Below, piece by piece: positions 43,158 to 51,065 of a stretch of DNA of 64,000 nucleotides. Below the pieces are notes generated by a model that worked only from the letters and a program-made list of their open reading frames with translations, had not been told where the DNA came from and searched no databases. The position numbers and the translations under genes are program-made. The DNA lies in contig NZ_JAKWBE010000006.1 in assembly GCF_022513565.1 (NCBI RefSeq), forward strand, positions 62,001 through 126,000. Direction: 5' to 3'. Within the stretch, counting starts at the first letter, position 1. Each line of letters begins with the position of its first letter. This stretch comes from Streptomyces gilvus (GTDB lineage: Bacteria > Actinomycetota > Actinomycetes > Streptomycetales > Streptomycetaceae).

Positions 43158-43171
43158 GTGACCGAGGTCAC
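43158..43171. promoter_or_regulatory. Palindrome GTGACC-GA-GGTCAC
   Basis: A perfect six-base inverted repeat with a two-base spacer in the gap between bkdA and the divergent phosphotransferase gene. It may be an operator for either. The rest of 42879-43325 contains no gene that I can support. Confidence 0.35.
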
Positions 43172-43312
43172 GGGAAGACTTTCCGTGTCGCACTTGCGCG
43201 GACACGGCACGGAAAAATCCCGTTGGTGGTCCTGAACGCCACTTCGAGCACATGGTGTGACCGAATGCGACTGCCTGTGACAATGCCCAGCTCACAGGCC
43301 CGGCTCGTGCCC

Positions 43313-43318
43313 TAGCAT
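43313..43318 (+). promoter_or_regulatory. -10 element TAGCAT, leaderless phosphotransferase gene
   Basis: TAGCAT ends eight bases before the GTG at 43326. CTCACA at 43291-43296, 16 bases upstream, may be the -35. No ribosome site fits, so a leaderless transcript is likely. Confidence 0.4.
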
Positions 43319-43325
43319 CTGGCGC

Positions 43326-44393
43326 GTGCCGCGCTCCTCTGTACCACCCCACGGGCCTCACGCGCCCCCGCTGGGCGTCCTGTTGCGTCAGTACTCCGCC
43401 GGTTCCGTCCTCGCCTGTGAGCCCGTCGAACAGGGCCTGCTGAACCGCGGCTATCGCCTGTGCACCACCCGGGGCCGCTACTTCCTCAAGCACCACTTCG
43501 ACCCCGAGACCGCCGACCCGGCCGCCATCGCCCGCCAGCACCGGGCCACCCAGCGCCTGGCGGACCTGGGCGTCCCGGTGGCGCCCCCGCTGCCCCGCAG
43601 GGACGGACGCACGGTCGCCGTCGTCGGCGGGCGCGCGTACGCGCTGCATCCCTGGGTCGAGGGACGGCACCGGCACGGCGGCCAGCTCACCGCCGGGCAG
43701 TGCGAGCGGCTGGGGGCGCTGCTGGGGGTCGTCCACGCCGGCCTGGAGCGCGTGATGCCGGCCCGCGCGCGGGCACGCGCCTCGGACCCGGCCGCCTCTG
43801 ACCGGGCGGCCACGCACGTGTGCGCCGAGAGCGCCGATCCCGCCGACACCTTCACCCTCATCGACGACCTGCTCGGCCGGGTGCACCGCCACCGGCCCGC
43901 CGACTCCTTCGACGAACTCGCCCGGCACCGTCTCCTGGAGCGACGCGAGCTGCTGGAGCGGCACGCCGACCGGCGTCCCCCGCGGGGCGGCTCGGTGGGC
44001 TGGGTGCACGGCGACTTCCACCCGTTCAACCTGCTCTACAAGGGGGACGCGCCGGCCGCGATCGTCGACTGGGACCGGCTGGGGCTGCGCCCGCGCGCGG
44101 AGGAGGCCGTACGGGCCGCCGCGATCTTCTTCGTACGGCCCGCGGGCACCCTCGACCTGCCGAAGGTGCGGGCGTACGCGCGCGCGTACCGGCGTACGGC
44201 GGGCGCCACGCCCTCCCAGCTCGCGGCGGCCGTGCACCGCGTGTGGTGGGAGCGGCTCAACGACTTCTGGATGCTGCGCTGGCACTACGAACGCGGTGAC
44301 ACCCGAGCCGACCCCCAGTTCCCGGCGGCCTCGGCCCTCGCGGTGTGGTGGACCCGCGAGTACGACACGGTGTGCGAGGCGTTCGCGGGGTGA
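43326..44393 (+). CDS. Aminoglycoside phosphotransferase-fold kinase
   Basis: Protein of 355 residues with GTG 43326 at a leaderless-type position. The APH/choline kinase fold is clear: N-lobe GLLNRGYRLCTTRGRYFLKHH with the ATP-binding Lys, then the catalytic loop VHGDFHPFNLLYKG (Asp near 225 as base, Asn metal ligand) and the IVDWDRLGLRPRAEE segment replacing DFG. Members phosphorylate hydroxyl groups of small molecules such as homoserine, choline, fructosamine or antibiotics. The substrate is unknown, and resistance should not be assumed. Strong hairpin downstream, shared with the convergent kinase gene. Confidence 0.88.
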   Translation: MPRSSVPPHGPHAPPLGVLLRQYSAGSVLACEPVEQGLLNRGYRLCTTRGRYFLKHHFDPETADPAAIARQHRATQRLADLGVPVAPPLPRRDGRTVAVVGGRAYALHPWVEGRHRHGGQLTAGQCERLGALLGVVHAGLERVMPARARARASDPAASDRAATHVCAESADPADTFTLIDDLLGRVHRHRPADSFDELARHRLLERRELLERHADRRPPRGGSVGWVHGDFHPFNLLYKGDAPAAIVDWDRLGLRPRAEEAVRAAAIFFVRPAGTLDLPKVRAYARAYRRTAGATPSQLAAAVHRVWWERLNDFWMLRWHYERGDTRADPQFPAASALAVWWTREYDTVCEAFAG

Positions 44394-44439
44394 CGGGCGG
44401 GCTCTTGAGCGGTACGCGCGCGTGAAGGTCCCCGTCAGC

Positions 44440-44481
44440 GGCACACGCGCGGGAGCATGCGAACTCCCCCGCGCGTGTGCC
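44440..44481. terminator. Bidirectional hairpin between phosphotransferase and kinase genes
   Basis: GGCACACGCGCGGGAG (44440-44455) pairs with CTCCCCCGCGCGTGTGCC (44464-44481), with a two-base bulge and an eight-base loop. The two flanking genes converge on it. Confidence 0.85.
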
Positions 44482-44502
44482 GGTTGATCGAACGCGACCG
44501 GG

Positions 44503-46077
44503 TCAGCCGCCGATCCCCTGCGTCAGGCCGCCGTTGTCCGTACCGTCGCCGGGGCCAGTGGGGTCCGAGGTGTCCGACGGCTGGGACGTCTCGCTGGGTG
44601 TGGCCGAGGGTTGCGAGGTCGTCGGCTTGTTCGTCGGCTGGCTGGTCGGCTCGCTGGTCGCGCTCCGGGACGGCGTGTACGACGGGGTGTACGACGGCGT
44701 GTAGTCCCCGGACCCGGAACTCGTACCGGAGTCGTCCGTGGACGTGTCGGCGGACTGGTCCGTCGACTGGTCGCTCGGCGTCTCGCTGCTGGTGTCGTCC
44801 TTGGTGCTCTGCGAGGTGGTGGGCGTCTGGGAGGTCCCGGCGCCGCCCCCGTCCCCGCCGCCCTTCTGCAGGGCCAGCGCGACGCCCGCCGCGATGGCGA
44901 TCACCGCGAGGACGGCCAGGATCCACAGCTTGCCGCGGCCGCTGCCCCGGTTGCCGTGCCCCTCGAAGCCGCCGTCGTCCCCGCCGCCGTAGCCGCCCGG
45001 CAGGATCGGCTGCGGGATCTGCGTCGTGCCGGAGCCGTCGGCCGGGTGCGGGAGCACCTGGGTGCCGGCGAAACCGGCGGCCGGGGTGTGCCGGCCGTCG
45101 TGCATGCCGACCGGGCCGGTGTTCCAGGTGCCGGTGTGGCCGCCCTGGTCGTACAGCATCTGCAGCCCGTACTGGACCAGTCCGCGCATCTCCTCGGCGG
45201 TCTGGAAGCGGTCGTCCGGCTCCTTGGCCAGCGAGCGCATCACCAGGCCGTCGAGCTCCGGCGGGGACTCCCCGTTGGAGATCTGCGAGGGCGGGACCGG
45301 TACGTCCTGGACGTGCTGGTACACCACCGACAGAGGGGTCTCGCCGACGAACGGCGGCCGCAGGGCGAGGAGTTCGTACAGCAGACAGCCGGTCGCGTAC
45401 AGGTCGGAGCGGTGGTCGACGGCCTTGCCGAGCGCCTGCTCCGGGGAGAGGTACTGGGGCGTGCCCATGACCATGCCGGTCTGCGTCATCGTCGTGGACG
45501 CGCCGTGCAGGGCGCGCGCGATGCCGAAGTCCATGACCTTGACGGCGCCGTTGTGCGTGATGATGACGTTCGCCGGCTTGATGTCGCGGTGCACGATGCC
45601 GTGCTAGTGCGAGTAGGCGAGCGCCTCCAGGACGCCGGAGACGATGATCAGGGCCTGCTCGGGCCCCGGCGCCTCGGCGTTGATCAGCAGGTCGCGGATG
45701 GTGCGGCCCTCGACGATCTCCATCACGATGTACGGCACCGACTGGCCGCCCACGTAGTCCTCGCCGGAGTCGTACACGGCGACGATCGCGTGGTGGTTGA
45801 GGCCGGCCACCGACTGGGCCTCGCGGGTGAAGCGGGCCTTGGAGACCGGGTCCTCCGCGAGGTCGGCGCGCAGCAGCTTCACCGCGACGGTGCGCCCCAG
45901 GCGCACGTCCTCCGCGGCGAACACCTCTGCCATGCCGCCTCGGCCGAGTCTGCGGGTCAGCCGATACCGGCCGTCCCCGACAAGCCCGCCGTTACCCCAC
46001 ATCTCCGGCGCATCTGACATACCGCCGCCAGTCGCCTCGGGGTCGGACGGGCCCTGAGCGCGCTGCTGCTGCTCCAT
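44503..46077 (-). pseudogene. Ser/Thr protein kinase interrupted by an in-frame amber codon
   Basis: The gene encodes a PknB-like membrane kinase of 524 codons. The N-lobe has the glycine loop LGRGGMAEVFAAED and VAVKLL. Codon 158 is TAG (complement 45604-45606) between AYSH and HGIVHRDIKPANV; homologues have Gln here, so CAG to TAG, a single transition, would explain it. The frame continues unbroken through the catalytic loop, DFGIARA, the activation loop TMTQTGMVMGTPQYLSPEQA, a membrane helix (KLWILAVLAVIAIAAGVALAL, near 381) and a Ser/Thr/Pro-rich outer tail. Without readthrough the product stops before the catalytic Asp. It may be a fresh pseudogene, a sequencing error, or suppressed. ATG 46077 has GAGGA upstream; divergent from a second kinase. 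Confidence 0.88.
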
Positions 46078-46315
46078 CAGTCCTCGCCGTCGTTTCTGCC
46101 CGCGGTGCGCGCGGTGTTGTTACGGTCTCCGTCGGCCACGCTACAGCCTCAACGCAAGCCTCCGGTTCGAGAAGGGGACCGGAACCGGCACGAGACGGAC
46201 CGGCCATCAAACCGTCTTCCGGTGAGGTCGTGCAAATTCTGTGTACCGGCCGTACGGCCTCTGTAACGCTCGCGCGACGCTTCTTTCGCGTACGGTCACG
46301 GAACGGGCACCGCGC

Positions 46316-46343
46316 TTGACGTGTCAGTGCCCTCGGGCAGACT
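46316..46343 (+). promoter_or_regulatory. Candidate promoter for the intact kinase gene
   Basis: TTGACG (46316-46321) and CAGACT (46338-46343) with a 16-base spacer, about 70 bases upstream of the ATG at 46414, in the 336-base gap between the two divergent kinase genes. No other feature is evident in that gap. Confidence 0.4.
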
Positions 46344-46413
46344 TGGCCGGGAATGAGCCATTCGATCAACGACTGCCGGGCCGGCGCCTGAAGGCCCATG
46401 GGGGACGCGGAAC

Positions 46414-48033
46414 ATGAGCCAGGACGCCGCACAGGGCCGTTACGCGGGCCGGGCGCTCGCAGGCGGCCGGTATCAGCTGCGCGACTTGCTCGGCGAGGGC
46501 GGCATGGCCTCGGTCCACCTGGCATACGACGCCACACTGGACCGGCAGGTCGCGATCAAGACACTCCACACCGACCTCGGGCGGGAACAGGCCTTCCGCG
46601 AGCGCTTCCGCCGCGAGGCGCAGGCCGTGGCCAAGCTCACGCACACCAACATCGTCTCGGTCTTCGACACCGGCGAGGACACCCTCGACGGGATGACGAC
46701 CCCGTACATCGTCATGGAGTACGTCGAGGGCCGCCCCCTCGGCTCCGTGCTCGACGAGGACGTACGGCGGTTCGGCGCGATGCCCGCCGACAAGGCGCTC
46801 AAGGTCACCGCGGACGTGCTCGCGGCGCTGGAGATCAGCCACGAGATGGGGCTGGTGCACCGCGACATCAAGCCGGGCAACGTGATGATGACCAAGCGCG
46901 GCGTGGTCAAGGTGATGGACTTCGGCATCGCGCGCGCGATGCAGTCCGGTGTGACGTCCATGACACAGACCGGCATGGTCGTCGGCACCCCCCAGTACCT
47001 CTCGCCCGAGCAGGCCCTGGGCCGCGGCGTCGACGCCCGCTCCGACCTGTACTCGGTCGGCATCATGCTGTTCCAACTGGTCACCGGACGGCTGCCGTTC
47101 GAGGCGGACTCCCCGCTGGCCATCGCCTACGCGCACGTGCAGGAGGAGCCGGTCGCGCCCTCCTCGGTCAACCGCGCGCTGCCCCCGGCCGTGGACGCGC
47201 TGGTCGCCCGCGCGCTGAAGAAGAACCCGAACGAGCGCTTCCCGAACGCCGTCGCCATGCGCGACGAGTGCCTGCGCGTGGCCGCGTCCTTCCAGGCCGC
47301 CCCGCCGAGCATCGTGCCGGGCGCCCCGGCGCAGAGCGGCGCCGGTGTCGGCTCCGCCGTCTTCCCGCCGGTCGACCAGTCGGCCGCGGGGCCGACGGGC
47401 CCGGTCCAGACGCCGTACCAGCCGCCGACGCCGAACCCGTACTCCACGCCCGCGCCCTCGCCGTCGTACGGCTATCCGCAGCAGGGCGGCTATCCGGCGC
47501 CGGCCGCGTACGGCGGGCAGCCGTCCACCCCGCCGCCGTACACCATCACGCCGCAGCCGCCGACGCCCGTGCCCTCGGGCGGCGACCGGAGCAACAAGCC
47601 GGTCGTGGTCGGCGCGGTCATCGTGTCGATCATCGCGGTCACCGGGCTGCTCGCGGCCGTGCTGCTGCACACCGGCGGCAACAAGGACAAGGGCGCGAGC
47701 GGGAGTTCCAGCGCGACGGCGTCGACGAGGGAGGTGACGGGCCATCGCGGTCCGGACACCTCGAAGACCATCGACAAGACGGAGTGCACCGAGCCTCAGG
47801 AGTCGTACGACGAGGCGGGCAAGATCCGTGTGCCCGACTTCCGGTTCAAGTACATCGGCTCGGTCAAGGAGTGCCTGCAGGCCGCGGGCTGGAAGCTGAA
47901 GATCGACCACCTCGACGAGAACACGTACGGCCAGGGCGCGGTGATCAACCAGTTCCCCGCGGCCGGCGCCGACGTCAACCCGAAGAAGGTCGAGCTCGAG
48001 CTGCAGGTCTCGACGGGCGATCCGGCGTCCTGA
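46414..48033 (+). CDS. PknB-like Ser/Thr protein kinase with PASTA-like outer domain
   Basis: Protein of 539 residues, ATG 46414 with a GGGGGA site. Kinase domain at about 20-280: LGEGGMASVHLAYD, VAIKTLH (Lys near 50), VHRDIKPGNVMM (catalytic Asp near 150), DFGIARA, and activation loop TMTQTGMVVGTPQYLSPEQA with several threonines. A Pro/Ser/Gly/Tyr-rich linker covers 300-390, the transmembrane helix is VVVGAVIVSIIAVTGLLAAVLL near 396, and a small extracytoplasmic domain ends the protein (VPDFRFKYIGSVKECLQAAGWKL, QFPAAGADVNP), which matches a single PASTA-like unit. Such kinases monitor the cell wall. All catalytic residues are present, unlike in the divergent neighbour. Confidence 0.94.
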   Translation: MSQDAAQGRYAGRALAGGRYQLRDLLGEGGMASVHLAYDATLDRQVAIKTLHTDLGREQAFRERFRREAQAVAKLTHTNIVSVFDTGEDTLDGMTTPYIVMEYVEGRPLGSVLDEDVRRFGAMPADKALKVTADVLAALEISHEMGLVHRDIKPGNVMMTKRGVVKVMDFGIARAMQSGVTSMTQTGMVVGTPQYLSPEQALGRGVDARSDLYSVGIMLFQLVTGRLPFEADSPLAIAYAHVQEEPVAPSSVNRALPPAVDALVARALKKNPNERFPNAVAMRDECLRVAASFQAAPPSIVPGAPAQSGAGVGSAVFPPVDQSAAGPTGPVQTPYQPPTPNPYSTPAPSPSYGYPQQGGYPAPAAYGGQPSTPPPYTITPQPPTPVPSGGDRSNKPVVVGAVIVSIIAVTGLLAAVLLHTGGNKDKGASGSSSATASTREVTGHRGPDTSKTIDKTECTEPQESYDEAGKIRVPDFRFKYIGSVKECLQAAGWKLKIDHLDENTYGQGAVINQFPAAGADVNPKKVELELQVSTGDPAS

Positions 48034-48045
48034 CCTCGGACGTAC

Positions 48046-48078
48046 GAAGGGCCCGGCGGTTCGGCCGCCGGGCCCTTT
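48046..48078. terminator. Hairpin terminator between kinase gene and bpa
   Basis: AAGGGCCCGGCGG (48047-48059), TTCGG loop, CCGCCGGGCCCTT (48065-48077): perfect 13-bp stem between convergent genes, 13 bases after the kinase stop. Confidence 0.9.
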
Positions 48079-48123
48079 CGTTGTCGTGGTCCGCGTGTTT
48101 ACAGGTACGGGCGTGGTCAGCGC

Positions 48124-48663
48124 TTACAGGTACGGTCCGCCCGAGCGGCCGGCCGCGGGGCCGTCCTCGCCCACGCCCGGGGAGACGCCCGGCGGCAGGG
48201 CGCGGCGCATCTGCTCCAACTGGGCCCGCGCGGCCATCTGCTGGGCGAACAGCGTGGTCTGGATGCCGTGGAAGAGGCCCTCCAGCCAGCCCACCAGCTG
48301 GGCCTGCGCGATCCGCAGTTCGGCGTCGCTGGGGGTGCCCTCGTCCTGGAACGGCAGGGACAGCCGCTCCAGCTCCTCCACCAGCTCCGGTGCGAGGCCG
48401 TCCTCCAGCTCCTTGACCGAGCTGCGGTGGATGTCCTTGAGCCGGGCCCGGCTCGCCTCGTCCAGAGGAGCCGCCCGCACCTCTTCCAGGAGCTGCTTGA
48501 TCATGCTGCCGATCCGCATCACCTTGGCCGGCTGCTCGACCTGCTCCGTCACCGGAATCTCGCGGGAGTCCTCGTCGCCTCCGCCGCCAATCGCCATGCC
48601 GTCCTGGCCCACGACCAGGATCTGGGGATTCTCCGGCGACCGTTCGTTCCTCGGCATCTCCAT
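48124..48663 (-). CDS. bpa: Bacterial proteasome activator Bpa
   Basis: Protein of 179 residues from ATG 48663 (GTG 48681 is an in-frame alternative). The four-helix core shows ARLKDIHRSSVKELEDGLAPELVEELERL and ELRIAQAQLVGWLEGLFHGIQTTLFAQQMAARAQLEQMRR (positions about 85-165), matching the ring-forming Bpa/PafE family (DUF2587). The C-terminus ends GGPYL, the Tyr-X end that docks into the 20S core pocket (GQYL in M. tuberculosis). Bpa opens the 20S proteasome for ATP-independent degradation of unfolded proteins. Core proteasome genes are not in the window. Gene symbol is by homology. Confidence 0.92.
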   Translation of the reverse strand: MEMPRNERSPENPQILVVGQDGMAIGGGGDEDSREIPVTEQVEQPAKVMRIGSMIKQLLEEVRAAPLDEASRARLKDIHRSSVKELEDGLAPELVEELERLSLPFQDEGTPSDAELRIAQAQLVGWLEGLFHGIQTTLFAQQMAARAQLEQMRRALPPGVSPGVGEDGPAAGRSGGPYL

Positions 48664-48749
48664 GCCGCCATTCTCTCGCACCCGTGCATCTCATCACCGT
48701 GGTGCCCCCCGTACGAGGTGATCCACCGTGCACGGCGTGAAGGTTTGCG

Positions 48750-49301
48750 TCACTCCTCCGCGCGCTCGGTGACCGTCAGCCGCAGCACCCGGGCCTCGCA
48801 GTGGTCCAGCCAGCGGATCTCGGCCTCCGCGTGACAGATCAACTGCTCCAGGACCAGCAGCCGCGCCAGCTCGTCCGGATGCCCGGGGGAGTCCGCCAGC
48901 GCCTGGGCGCGCTGCCGTACGTGCTCGTGCAGCGCCTGCGACGCGTGCCGGCGCTGGGTCTCGACGACCTCGCGCACGTCGACGCCGGGCGCGGTGACCG
49001 CCAGCGCCAGCTTGATCGCCAGCTCGTCGCGCGGCGGGCTCGCCCGCTCCACGGGCCGCCCGAACCAGGCCCGCAGCTCCTCCCGGCCCGCCCGGGTCAG
49101 CGTGTACAGCGCCCGTCCGCCCTCGTCCTCGCCGTCCTGCGCGACCATGCCGTCCCGCTCCAGGCGGCCCAGGGTCGTGTAGACCTGCCCGATGTTCAGC
49201 GGCCAGGTGCCGCAGGTGCGCGCCTCGAACTCGGTGCGCAACCGGGAGCCGTAGCGGGGGCCGCCCTCCAGGAGCGCCAGCAGGCCGTGACGTATCGACA
49301 T
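48750..49301 (-). CDS. PadR-family transcriptional regulator
   Basis: Protein of 183 residues starting MSIRHGLLALLEGGPRYGSRLRTEFEART. The winged helix (about 1-85: NIGQVYTTLGRLERDGMVAQ, GRALYTLTRAGREELRAWF) and the C-terminal helical dimerisation region (Vir_act_alpha_C type) match PadR class 1. ATG 49301 is chosen although the open frame is longer: it starts the fold and CACAAT on the minus strand ends seven bases upstream, suggesting a leaderless mRNA. PadR proteins typically regulate efflux or phenolic stress genes; the target here is unknown, the divergent membrane-anchored gene being one candidate. Confidence 0.9.
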   Translation of the reverse strand: MSIRHGLLALLEGGPRYGSRLRTEFEARTCGTWPLNIGQVYTTLGRLERDGMVAQDGEDEGGRALYTLTRAGREELRAWFGRPVERASPPRDELAIKLALAVTAPGVDVREVVETQRRHASQALHEHVRQRAQALADSPGHPDELARLLVLEQLICHAEAEIRWLDHCEARVLRLTVTERAEE

Positions 49302-49307
49302 ACCCGG

Positions 49308-49313
49308 ATTGTG
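49308..49313 (-). promoter_or_regulatory. Possible -10 CACAAT of leaderless padR
   Basis: On the minus strand CACAAT is followed by six bases and the ATG at 49301. It is a weak match to TANNNT, but no ribosome site exists. Confidence 0.25.
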
Positions 49314-49379
49314 CGGCCGGTTCGCGTTTTTGGCGGAGTCCGGAATGCCGGACGCGCGCGTCGGTGTGACCGTGGATGC

Positions 49380-50045
49380 ATGACTCGATGGGCGCGTACG
49401 GTGCGGACGGCGGGGCTGCTGGTGGGGGTGGGGGCCGGGGTGATGACGGGCGGCGCGGCCTGGGCCCACGGGGACGGATCGACGGCTCATGGCTCCGGAT
49501 CGGCGTACGGGCGGCAGCACCCGTCGGAGCACCGGACCCAGCCCGCGCCCGGCGCCACTCCGAGGCACCCGCACACGCCCGCACATGAGCTCGCGTCGGC
49601 GTACGAGACCGTGGGGGCGCCCGGTTCCCATGGCCGGCCCGCGCCCGAGCATCATGTGCGGACCTCCGCCCCGTCCGCTTCCGCTTCCGCTTCCGCCGAG
49701 CCGTCCCGCGCCGGGAGCTTGGCCGGGGTGGGGCGGGAGCGGCCGGGGCGGGCCGAGGAGTCGCCTACGGGACAGGGCGAGGACACCGACGTGGCGACCA
49801 CCGACCCGGAGCAGGCCGACGGGGGCGACGACGGCGTCGCCGAGAGCGCCGACGCGGCCGTGCCGTCCGAGGAGGCCGTTCAGGTCACGCCCACGCCCGC
49901 GCAGCAGTCTCCGGGGCAGACCCTCACGCAGGCCGTGCCCCCCGCCGAGCCCGTCCTGCGCGTCCTGCCGCTGGGCAGCGGACTGGTGCTGATCGGGCTC
50001 GGCCTGGGGCTGGCGTTCATCGGGCTGCGGCTGCGCCGGTCCTGA
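49380..50045 (+). CDS. Secreted, C-terminally membrane-anchored low-complexity protein
   Basis: Protein of 221 residues. A signal peptide (TVRTAGLLVGVGAGVMTGGAAWA) is followed by a His/Gly/Ser/Pro-rich region (about 28-100, with runs of Ser-Ala) and an acidic Asp/Glu region (100-165). A C-terminal hydrophobic helix (PLGSGLVLIGLGLGLAFIGLRL) and RRS tail end the protein. This resembles sortase-type architecture but there is no LPXTG-like motif, so it is probably held by the helix itself. No family recognised. Its stop lies seven bases from that of the convergent oxidoreductase gene. Confidence 0.75.
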   Translation: MTRWARTVRTAGLLVGVGAGVMTGGAAWAHGDGSTAHGSGSAYGRQHPSEHRTQPAPGATPRHPHTPAHELASAYETVGAPGSHGRPAPEHHVRTSAPSASASASAEPSRAGSLAGVGRERPGRAEESPTGQGEDTDVATTDPEQADGGDDGVAESADAAVPSEEAVQVTPTPAQQSPGQTLTQAVPPAEPVLRVLPLGSGLVLIGLGLGLAFIGLRLRRS

Positions 50046-50051
50046 GGCCCG

Positions 50052-51032
50052 TCAGCCCACGACGAGCAGCACCTTGCCGATGTGCCCGCTCTCCTCCACC
50101 ACCCGGTGCGCGGCGCTCGCCTCGCTCATCGGGATCTCACGGTCGACGACGGGACGGACGTGCCCGGCGGCGATCAGCGGCCAGACGTGTTCGCGCACGG
50201 CCGCCACGATGGCCGCCTTCTCGCCCAGTGGACGGGCCCGCAGCGAGGTCGCGCTGATGGCGGCCCGCTTGCCCAGGAGCGCACCGATGTTCAGCTCGCC
50301 CTTGACGCCGCCCTGCAGGCCGATGATGGCGAGCCGCCCGTTGACGGCGAGGGTCCGGACGTTGCGGTCCAGGTACTTGGCGCCCATGTTGTCGAGGATG
50401 ACGTCGGCGCCCGTGCCGTCCGTGGCCCGCTCCATCTCCTCGACGAAGTCCTGCTCCCGGTAGTTGATCAGGATGTCCGCGCCGAGTTCGGCGCACTGGT
50501 CCAGCTTCTCCTTGGTGCCGGCCGTGACCGCGACCTTGGCGCCGACGGCCTTGGCCAGCTGGATCGCCATGGTGCCGATGCCGCTGGAACCGCCGTGCAC
50601 CAGCAGCGTCTCGCCGGGACGCAGGTGGGAGACCATGAAGACGTTCGACCAGACGGTGCAGACCACCTCGGGCAGCGCGGCCGCCTGCTTGAGGTCCAGC
50701 CCCTCGGGCACGGGCAGCAGCTGTCCGGCCGGTACGGCGACCTTCTCTGCGTAACCGCCGCCCGACAGCAGCGCGCACACCTCGTCGCCGACGGCCCAGC
50801 CGGAGACGCCGCGGCCGAGCGCGGCGATACGGCCCGAGCACTCGAGACCGGGGTAGGGGGAGGCTCCGGGCGGGGGGTCGTAGAAGCCCATGCGCTGCAT
50901 GATGTCGGCGCGGTTGACGGCGCCGGCCACCACCTCGACCAGCACCTCGCCCTCCGCGGGCACGGGATCGGGGACCTCCTCCCACACCAGGGCCTCGGGT
51001 CCGCCAGGTTCGGAAATCGTGATCGCATGCAT
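50052..51032 (-). CDS. NADPH:quinone oxidoreductase, zinc-independent MDR family
   Basis: Protein of 326 residues with the medium-chain dehydrogenase/reductase fold: an N-terminal GroES-like barrel (VNRADIMQRMGFYDPPPGASPYPGLECSGRI region, about 40-75) and a Rossmann domain with LLVHGGSSGIGTMAIQLAKAVGAKV near 142-165 binding NAD(P)H. The structural and catalytic zinc ligands of alcohol dehydrogenases are absent, typical of quinone oxidoreductase/zeta-crystallin and PIG3-like members. It should reduce quinones or enones. It stands first after the potassium channel gene on the same strand but begins 34 bases downstream of it, so co-transcription with the moeA group is possible. Confidence 0.93.
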   Translation of the reverse strand: MHAITISEPGGPEALVWEEVPDPVPAEGEVLVEVVAGAVNRADIMQRMGFYDPPPGASPYPGLECSGRIAALGRGVSGWAVGDEVCALLSGGGYAEKVAVPAGQLLPVPEGLDLKQAAALPEVVCTVWSNVFMVSHLRPGETLLVHGGSSGIGTMAIQLAKAVGAKVAVTAGTKEKLDQCAELGADILINYREQDFVEEMERATDGTGADVILDNMGAKYLDRNVRTLAVNGRLAIIGLQGGVKGELNIGALLGKRAAISATSLRARPLGEKAAIVAAVREHVWPLIAAGHVRPVVDREIPMSEASAAHRVVEESGHIGKVLLVVG

Positions 51033-51065
51033 GGGGGCGACGCTACCCCTCGCCGTCGGTGGAAC

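Noticed and set aside
43326..44393. Antibiotic resistance gene (aminoglycoside phosphotransferase)
   Set aside because: Only the general kinase fold is supported; the sequence shows no features of known resistance enzymes, so the substrate is left open.
44611..46017. Plus-strand open frame of 468 codons opposite the interrupted kinase
   Set aside because: Its Arg/Gly/Val-rich product is a shadow of the kinase gene and carries no motif.
49380..50045. Sortase substrate
   Set aside because: The C-terminus has a hydrophobic helix and basic tail but no LPXTG-like motif.
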